A stretch of DNA of 15,500 nucleotides from JAOZPE01 sp964601275 (lineage in GTDB: Bacteria; Krumholzibacteriota; Krumholzibacteriia; JAJRXK01). Position 1 is the first letter of the stretch. Every line of letters begins with the position of its first letter. Shown in pieces: positions 15,043 through 15,500 of this stretch. Under the pieces are notes generated by a model. It did no database searches. It saw nothing but the letters and a program-made list of their open reading frames with translations, and was not told where the DNA came from. Location of the stretch: contig CAZRMV010000012.1 of the NCBI GenBank assembly GCA_964601275.1, positions 1-15,500 on the forward strand, given 5' to 3'. Made by a program: the position numbers and the translations under genes.

Positions 15043-15066
15043 GCGGACTTCCCCGGGGAAATCCGC
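15043..15066 (-). repeat. Strong hairpin between tRNA-Trp and secE
   Basis: On the minus strand the arms GCGGATTTCC and GGAAGTCCGC pair at all 10 positions (one U-G) around a CCGG loop. It starts 13 bases after the tRNA 3' CCA and ends 13 bases before the secE ATG. No T-run follows. It may mark the new 5' end of the secE-nusG mRNA after tRNA excision, by inference. Confidence 0.6.
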
Positions 15067-15079
15067 GGTCAAGAGAGAA

Positions 15080-15155
15080 TGGCAGGGGTGGCAGGACTTG
15101 AACCCGCGGCCCTCGGTTTTGGAGACCGATGCTCTACCAACTGAGCTACACCCCT
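15080..15155 (-). tRNA. trnW: tRNA-Trp (anticodon CCA)
   Basis: A 76-base cloverleaf. The acceptor stem is AGGGGTG/CACCCCT with discriminator G and a genome-encoded CCA tail (15080-15082). The D-arm is GCTC-AGTTGGTAGA-GC. The anticodon stem TCGGT/ACCGA closes the loop CTCCAAA, giving anticodon CCA for the UGG tryptophan codon. The T-arm is GCGGG-TTCAAGT-CCTGC. Discriminator G73 is expected for bacterial tRNA-Trp. It lies 19 bases after rpmG and 50 bases before secE, so it must be processed out of the tuf-rpmG-secE transcript. A lone tRNA-Trp at this place is a known arrangement in several phyla. Confidence 0.97.
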
Positions 15156-15174
15156 GTACGCTTCCAGCTCGGGG

Positions 15175-15327
15175 TCAGCGTGTCTCTTTGTGAGGCGTGT
15201 GCGATCTACACCAGGAACAGTACTTCTTGTACACCAGGCGGTCGGGTTGGCGACGCTTGTTCTTGGTCGTGGTGTAGTTGCGGCGCTTGCACTGCTCGCA
15301 CGCCAGGATCACGATCTCCCGCGGCAT
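15175..15327 (-). CDS. rpmG: 50S ribosomal protein L33
   Basis: Small protein of the large subunit near the E site. The 50-residue product MPREIVILACEQCKRRNYTT and onward is a zinc-ribbon (C+) form of L33, with cysteines at 10, 13, 37 and 40 in two CxxC pairs; zinc-free paralogs lack these. The ATG at 15325-15327 follows GGGAGG about 8 bases upstream. The same frame is open 19 codons further up, but that region forms two small hairpins and the extra residues are foreign to L33. It is 119 bases after tuf and 19 bases before tRNA-Trp. Confidence 0.96.
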   Translation of the reverse strand: MPREIVILACEQCKRRNYTTTKNKRRQPDRLVYKKYCSWCRSHTPHKETR

Positions 15328-15338
15328 ATCCACGCCTC

Positions 15339-15377
15339 CCACGCTGAATTCGTGGAGCGGGATGGATAAGGTCCCGC
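15339..15377 (-). repeat. Tandem hairpins upstream of rpmG
   Basis: On the minus strand GCGGGA/TCCCGC (15357-15377, 9-base loop) is followed one base later by CCACG/CGTGG (15339-15355, 7-base loop). The second arm touches the rpmG Shine-Dalgarno GGGAGG. There is no T-run, so these are not typical terminators. They could modulate rpmG translation or mark mRNA processing after tuf. Confidence 0.45.
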
Positions 15378-15446
15378 CCCCCAAGCATGTCTCGATGAAA
15401 ACCTCTGGGCCCGCCCCTCAGGACAAACCCGGCGAATTCCTGCTGC

Positions 15447-15500
15447 CTACTCGATGATCTCGGTGACGACGCCGGCGCCCACGGTGCGGCCGCCTTCGCG
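15447..15500 (-). CDS. tuf: Elongation factor Tu, C-terminal fragment (first tuf copy, cut by window edge)
   Basis: The last 17 codons read REGGRTVGAGVVTEIIE followed by TAG. This is the strongly conserved end of EF-Tu domain III (GRTVGAGVV is nearly universal). The rest lies beyond the right edge. It is immediately upstream of rpmG in the direction of transcription, the position of the tufB-type copy in many bacteria. The visible part does not overlap the N-terminal fragment at 1-73, so the two copies cannot be compared here. Confidence 0.95.
   Translation of the reverse strand, partial: REGGRTVGAGVVTEIIE

Overview
This window is a complete housekeeping block, all on the minus strand: the fused rpmG-secE-nusG-rplKAJL-rpoBC and str (rpsL-rpsG-fusA) clusters, bracketed by two tuf genes. 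Read in the direction of transcription (right to left) the order is: 3' end of one tuf, rpmG (L33), tRNA-Trp(CCA), secE, nusG, rplK (L11), rplA (L1), rplJ (L10), rplL (L7/L12), rpoB, rpoC, rpsL (S12), rpsG (S7), fusA (EF-G), then the 5' end of a second tuf. I found no mobile element, CRISPR array, phage gene, defence system or accessory gene. I did not find a previously undescribed protein system; the genuinely unexplained signals are in the RNA between the genes.

Organism: DNA is GC-rich with strongly GC-biased third positions, which is why very long antisense open frames exist opposite rpoB, rpoC and fusA. RpoB carries a charged betaSI2-like insertion and RpoC an SI3-like trigger-loop insertion, a combination typical of Gram-negative (diderm) lineages. 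The tuf-rpmG-trnW-secE-nusG order with a second tuf after fusA is seen in deltaproteobacteria-type and several FCB or candidate-phylum genomes. I cannot fix the phylum from the sequence alone.

Region by region: 15447-15500 is the EF-Tu C-terminus; 15080-15327 holds L33 and tRNA-Trp; 14127-15029 holds the translocase subunit SecE and a NusG with a 54-residue acidic N-terminal extension; 11837-14068 holds the L11/L1 stalk proteins and the L10/L12 stalk; 3629-11661 holds the two large RNA polymerase subunits; 3243-3628 is the only long gap (386 bases); 2868-3242, 2363-2833 and 139-2217 are S12, S7 and EF-G; 1-73 is the start of the second EF-Tu gene.

Regulation: gaps between most genes are short (13-62 bases), consistent with co-transcription. 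The 386-base gap before rpsL looks like the main transcriptional reset. It contains palindromes after rpoC, a promoter with a perfect TTGACA -35 box, 17-base spacing and TACCCT -10, and then a roughly 180-base leader with several hairpins including one built like an intrinsic terminator (hairpin plus T5) 66 bases upstream of the rpsL start. This suggests attenuation of the str operon. Strong hairpins also sit in the rplJ-rplL, rplL-rpoB, trnW-secE and tuf-rpmG gaps. Several key genes use non-ATG starts: rpsL TTG; fusA, rpoB and rplJ GTG.
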